From the NCBI GenBank assembly GCA_964581115.1, contig CAZOMY010000061.1, forward strand, positions 1-8,790: a DNA stretch of 8,790 nucleotides, given 5' to 3'. A program made the translations under genes and the position numbers. Positions 6,489 through 8,790 of this stretch are shown one piece after another (positions within the stretch are counted from its first letter, which is position 1; the number at the start of each line of letters is the position of its first letter). The notes below the pieces were generated by a model, which saw nothing but the letters and a program-made list of their open reading frames with translations, made no database searches and was not told the DNA's origin. This DNA comes from 2-02-FULL-55-14 sp964581115. GTDB taxonomy: Bacteria > Bacteroidota > Ignavibacteria > UBA10030.

Positions 6489-7192
6489 TGGCACCACTGA
6501 ACAAACAGAAGATTGCTCCGGCGGATGTCGCGCCGCTGCGTGACCGGATCGCCGATTCGATTCGTTCATCGATCCTCGATGGACGGGTCAAGCCCGGGGA
6601 GAGGCTGACGGAGCCTGAGGTTGCCAAGCTGCTCGGAGTCAGCCGCACGCCGGTGCGTGAGGCTTTTTTTCAACTCATCTCTGAAGGCTTCGTCGAAGCG
6701 GCTCCCCGACGCGGAGTCGTCGTCGCCGACCTTTCGCCGCATGACGCGGAAGAGACATATGTCCTCAAGGGGGCGCTCGAAGCGTTGGCGGCGCAACTCG
6801 CCGCTGAGAAAGCGTCGAAAGAACTTGCCAATTCGCTTGAAGGTATCAATCAGGAACTGCGCGCCGCCATCGATGCCTCGCCGCTCGACATGGGGCGCGT
6901 GCTGGAATTGAATAATCGGTTCCATCAGACCTTCAGCGACGCATCCGGCAGCCGCAAGTTGTCCCGACTGGTGACGGTCTACCGTCGCCAGACTCTCCGC
7001 TATAACTACATCTACCTTTCCGCTGTCTCGCGGCTTCGTCAATCGGTCGAGGAGCATCGTGCCATGATCGAGGCACTTCGCCGAAAAGACGTTGACGAGG
7101 TCGGCCGTCTGGTGCGTCTGCACAATGACGCTGCTCTGCGAGCCTTGCGAACCTTTATGGCCTCTCCGGCCGCCACCGAACGAACCCCCTGA
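6488..7192 (+). CDS. GntR-family transcriptional regulator, FCD (FadR) type
   Basis: A 234-residue regulator. Residues about 16-82 form the winged helix (LRDRIADSIRSSILDG, then RLTEPEVAKLLGVSRTPVREA as the helix-turn-helix, and the RRGVVVA wing). Residues about 87-222 are the all-helical FCD ligand domain. His146 (NNRFH), His190 (EEH) and His212 (LHND) correspond to the family's usual metal-binding histidines, with Asn142 or Asn143 at the usual Asp/Asn position. Such proteins sense a carboxylate or amino acid and usually repress a catabolic operon. The ATG at 6488 has no ribosome site; with a start of transcription near 6473 the message would be almost leaderless. A T7 run at 6664-6670 lies in the frame but does not disrupt it. 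The stop overlaps the GAGG ribosome site of the dehydrogenase gene, so the two are surely cotranscribed. The effector is probably the dehydrogenase's substrate or a relative (inference). Confidence 0.93.
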   Translation: MAPLNKQKIAPADVAPLRDRIADSIRSSILDGRVKPGERLTEPEVAKLLGVSRTPVREAFFQLISEGFVEAAPRRGVVVADLSPHDAEETYVLKGALEALAAQLAAEKASKELANSLEGINQELRAAIDASPLDMGRVLELNNRFHQTFSDASGSRKLSRLVTVYRRQTLRYNYIYLSAVSRLRQSVEEHRAMIEALRRKDVDEVGRLVRLHNDAALRALRTFMASPAATERTP

Positions 7193-7200
7193 GGTTGCTC

Positions 7201-8124
7201 ATGAGCAAGATCCGCATTGCGATCGTTGGCTATGGTCATGTGGGCGAATGCGCCCTGCAATCTGTCCTCGATGCATCCGACATGGAGGCCGTCGGCCTTG
7301 TGGAGCTGCCCGCCGTTGTGAAGAAGATGTGTCACTTGGAGCCGATGCAGCCGGCCGTGCTGTCGCAGATCCCGATCGTCGAGAGCATCAAGCAATTGCC
7401 GAACGTGGACGTCGCCGTACTATGCTGTCCGTCACGAGGCGTTCACAGGCTGGCGGTAGAGATGCTCGAAGCCGGCGTTCATACGGTCGACAGCTTCGAC
7501 ATCCATTCAGAGATCCCGAAGCTCCGTCGCCAGTTGGACGAAGTCGCCAAGCGTGCAGGCCGCGTGTCGATCCTGTCCGCCGGATGGGATCCCGGAATCG
7601 ACTCCGTGATGCGCGCGTGGCTTCAGGCCATGGCGCCGAAGGGCATCACGCACACGAACTACGGTCCGGGCATGTCGATGGGACATACGTGCGCCGCGAA
7701 GACCATCGAGGGGGTCAAGGACGCCCTGTCGATCACGGTGCCGATGGGCATGGGCGTGCATCGCCGCATGGTGTATGTCGAGTTGGCGGAAGGAGCCGCG
7801 TTCGCAGAGGTAGAGGAACGGATCAAGAAGGACGCGTACTTCGCAAAGGACCGGACGCTCGTCTTTCAGGTCGACGACATCAAGTCGTTGCTCGACGTGG
7901 GCCACGGCGTCACGATCGAGCGCATCGGCGTGTCGGGCATGACCCACAATCAGAACTTCCGGTTCACCATGCGGATCAACAATCCGGCCCTGACGGCGCA
8001 AGTGATGGTCTCCGCTGCCCGCGCCGCCATGCACCACCCCCCTGGCTGTTATACGATGATCGAGCTTCCTGTCATCGACTTCCTGGCGGGCGATGTGGAG
8101 TCATTTGTGCAACAACTCGTGTGA
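7201..8124 (+). CDS. ddh: Diaminopimelate dehydrogenase-like oxidoreductase
   Basis: A 307-residue Rossmann enzyme resembling meso-diaminopimelate D-dehydrogenase, which reversibly deaminates meso-DAP at its D-centre in the one-step branch of lysine synthesis. I chose the ATG at 7201 because GAGG (7191-7194) lies six bases upstream; a TTG at 7195 would overlap that spacing. Visible motifs: dinucleotide-binding GYGHVG (10-15), VDSFDIHSEIP (Asp97, Asp100), LSAGWDPG (125-132), YGPGMSMGH (154-162), VHRRMVYVEL (186-195) and INNPALTA (259-266), all with counterparts in the Corynebacterium enzyme. It is slightly shorter than that protein (about 320 residues), mainly in the central region. Where the known NADP enzymes have an SRR-type loop after strand 2, this one has Glu35 (GLVEL), which favours NAD (inference). 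Its place behind a GntR/FCD regulator suggests an inducible, possibly degradative role, so a related 2,n-diamino acid substrate remains possible. Confidence 0.82.
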   Translation: MSKIRIAIVGYGHVGECALQSVLDASDMEAVGLVELPAVVKKMCHLEPMQPAVLSQIPIVESIKQLPNVDVAVLCCPSRGVHRLAVEMLEAGVHTVDSFDIHSEIPKLRRQLDEVAKRAGRVSILSAGWDPGIDSVMRAWLQAMAPKGITHTNYGPGMSMGHTCAAKTIEGVKDALSITVPMGMGVHRRMVYVELAEGAAFAEVEERIKKDAYFAKDRTLVFQVDDIKSLLDVGHGVTIERIGVSGMTHNQNFRFTMRINNPALTAQVMVSAARAAMHHPPGCYTMIELPVIDFLAGDVESFVQQLV

Positions 8125-8127
8125 ACA

Positions 8128-8176
8128 AAGCGTGACACGAAGTTCCACAGAGGAAAAGCGAAGGTCCACGAAGAGA
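8128..8176 (+). repeat. Degenerate heptad-period tract
   Basis: Read in sevens the tract is AAGCGTG, ACACGAA, GTTCCAC, AGAGGAA, AAGCGAA, GGTCCAC, GAAGAGA. GTTCCAC/GGTCCAC recur 21 bp apart and AAGCGTG/AAGCGAA 28 bp apart, both multiples of 7. It begins just after the dehydrogenase stop. No gene or terminator is apparent in it. Confidence 0.5.
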
Positions 8177-8216
8177 AGAATGATAGGTGTCTAAGAACTC
8201 CAGTGCGGGGAACCTG

Positions 8217-8287
8217 CGATAATCCGCAATCGCCAACCTGCCCGCCGACGCCACTTCAGTGGGGCAGGCGGGTCCGCAATTCGCAAT
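8217..8287 (+). repeat. Split CCGCAAT heptad repeats flanking a hairpin
   Basis: The left part reads CGATAAT, CCGCAAT, CGCCAAC (8217-8237) and the right part CCGCAAT, TCGCAAT (8274-8287). A hairpin element (8236-8273) lies between them. The right copy is out of the left copy's 7-bp phase by one base (50 bp between CCGCAAT copies), compatible with insertion of the hairpin into an older array. Confidence 0.5.
8236..8273. repeat. REP-like hairpin element
   Basis: Outer arms 8236-8246 and 8263-8273 pair over 11 positions with one G-T wobble and one C-A mismatch. A GACG bulge (8247-8250) follows on the left side only, then an inner dyad CCACTTCAGTGG (8251-8262). A GC-rich imperfect stem with an internal bulge is typical of REP sequences. 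There is no T-run, so it is not an intrinsic terminator, although it lies in the leader of the next gene. Confidence 0.55.
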
Positions 8288-8304
8288 TTCATCATGATCT
8301 CCAC

Positions 8305-8739
8305 ATGGATCCCTACGCCCGCAACCTGATCAAAACCGACTTCTTCCACGCCAAACGACCTCTGACAGGCTCGGTTGCGGTCGTTCTTGATGGCTATCTG
8401 GACAACCGCGCCCTCTCACTGATTCAGCCTATCTCCCGCGCGTATCCCAAGCACTCTATTATTGAACTGATCGCGACGGATGAAGAAACGGCGGCTCCTG
8501 GAGGATCGGTCCAAGCCATCGCGTATCTTGGCTTCGTCGAACTCCTGACCAGCGGAGTGATCGTAGTGGGGGACGAGGTGATCGTGAAACGAAAGGTCGT
8601 CGGCACCATCGCCGGATATGACGACACCCACATGCCAAACCATCAGAATGTGATCGTAAGGATGAGAACGCGGGTCTCGGGGAAAGACCTGAAGTGGCGT
8701 GTGGGCGAGAAGGTGGAGATCCGGAAGTGCAGGCCCTAG
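8305..8739 (+). CDS. Protein of unknown function
   Basis: A 144-residue soluble protein that I do not recognise. I chose the ATG at 8305. An upstream GTG at 8203 would extend the protein through the repeat and hairpin sequence, giving a low-complexity tail that is unlikely to be translated. The ribosome site is weak. There is no signal peptide or membrane segment. Residues about 21-30 (TGSVAVVLDG), 51-58, 68-80, 83-102 (SGVIVVGDEVIVKRKVVGTI) and 114-120 look like beta strands, suggesting a compact mostly-beta fold. The stretch GYDDTHMPNHQN (104-115) is rich in Asp, His and Asn and is the best candidate for a metal- or ligand-binding site. It follows the dehydrogenase in the same direction after a 180-bp repeat-filled gap, so a shared pathway is plausible but unproven. 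The open frame with normal amino-acid composition supports a real gene. Confidence 0.75.
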   Translation: MDPYARNLIKTDFFHAKRPLTGSVAVVLDGYLDNRALSLIQPISRAYPKHSIIELIATDEETAAPGGSVQAIAYLGFVELLTSGVIVVGDEVIVKRKVVGTIAGYDDTHMPNHQNVIVRMRTRVSGKDLKWRVGEKVEIRKCRP

Positions 8740-8746
8740 AGAAGAG

Positions 8747-8774
8747 GTCGGAAGTCAGAGGTCAGAGGACAGTG
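8747..8774 (+). repeat. Heptanucleotide tandem repeat
   Basis: Successive sevens read GTCGGAA, GTCAGAG, GTCAGAG, GACAGTG: two perfect copies flanked by two degenerate ones. It starts seven bases after the stop of the unknown gene and runs towards the window's end, which has no other visible feature. Confidence 0.7.
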
Positions 8775-8790
8775 GCCAGGATGACCTGCG

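Noticed and set aside
8203..8304. GTG start at 8203 for the unknown gene
   Set aside because: The 34 extra residues would translate the heptad repeats and hairpin and are compositionally unlike the rest. The ATG at 8305 is preferred.
1..8790. CRISPR array, tRNA, rRNA, riboswitch, integrase or transposase
   Set aside because: No regularly spaced long repeats, no tRNA cloverleaf or rRNA sequence, no riboswitch-like leader, and no recombinase gene were recognised on either strand.

Overview
The window is GC-rich bacterial DNA, densely coded except for a few repeat-bearing gaps. It most likely comes from the Bacteroidota/Chlorobiota (FCB) group. The best evidence is the M1 metallopeptidase at 4331-6355, which ends in a type IX secretion (T9SS) sorting domain with an NYPNPFN start; that secretion system is essentially confined to this superphylum. 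Heptanucleotide-period low-complexity tracts and a CCCCTCCTT/AAGGAGGGG hairpin fit environmental genomes of this kind, but I cannot name a genus.

Layout. (1) 1-1422, + strand: the 3' part of a membrane iron-sulphur protein that joins a NapH-like half (two CxxxCP motifs, membrane segments, two [4Fe-4S] sites) to a NapG-like half (twin-arginine segment, four cysteine clusters). The linker contains an in-frame heptanucleotide repeat. (2) 1423-1816: no gene, but an inverted-repeat pair resembling a REP/MITE element. (3) 1817-2443, - strand: a lipoprotein combining a TonB C-terminal-like domain with a parvulin-like domain lacking both usual histidines. (4) 2604-3203, - strand: a small secreted outer-membrane beta-barrel candidate. 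(5) 3204-3405: a divergent control region with two ACAAATGT boxes 21 bp apart. (6) 3406-6355, + strand: an exported ChbG/YdjC-family deacetylase followed closely by the T9SS-sorted M1 peptidase. (7) 6399-6422: a strong intrinsic terminator. (8) 6438-8739, + strand: a GntR/FCD regulator whose promoter and start codon lie in a 28-bp near-palindrome, a diaminopimelate-dehydrogenase-like enzyme 8 bp behind it, and, after a repeat-filled gap, an unrecognised 144-residue protein. More heptad repeats end the window.

How the genes may work together. The 1817-6355 block is envelope and secretion oriented: all four products have export signals, and the peptidase and deacetylase could process extracellular or periplasmic peptide and amino-sugar material. 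The regulator-dehydrogenase pair looks like a self-regulated amino-acid operon; a GntR/FCD regulator suggests catabolic or inducible use rather than housekeeping lysine synthesis (inference). The most unusual items are the NapH-NapG-type fusion with an internal Tat-like segment, the TonB-C/parvulin lipoprotein, the operator arrangement of the GntR gene, the unknown protein after the dehydrogenase, and the shared 7-bp periodicity of all the low-complexity tracts, one of which has become protein-coding.
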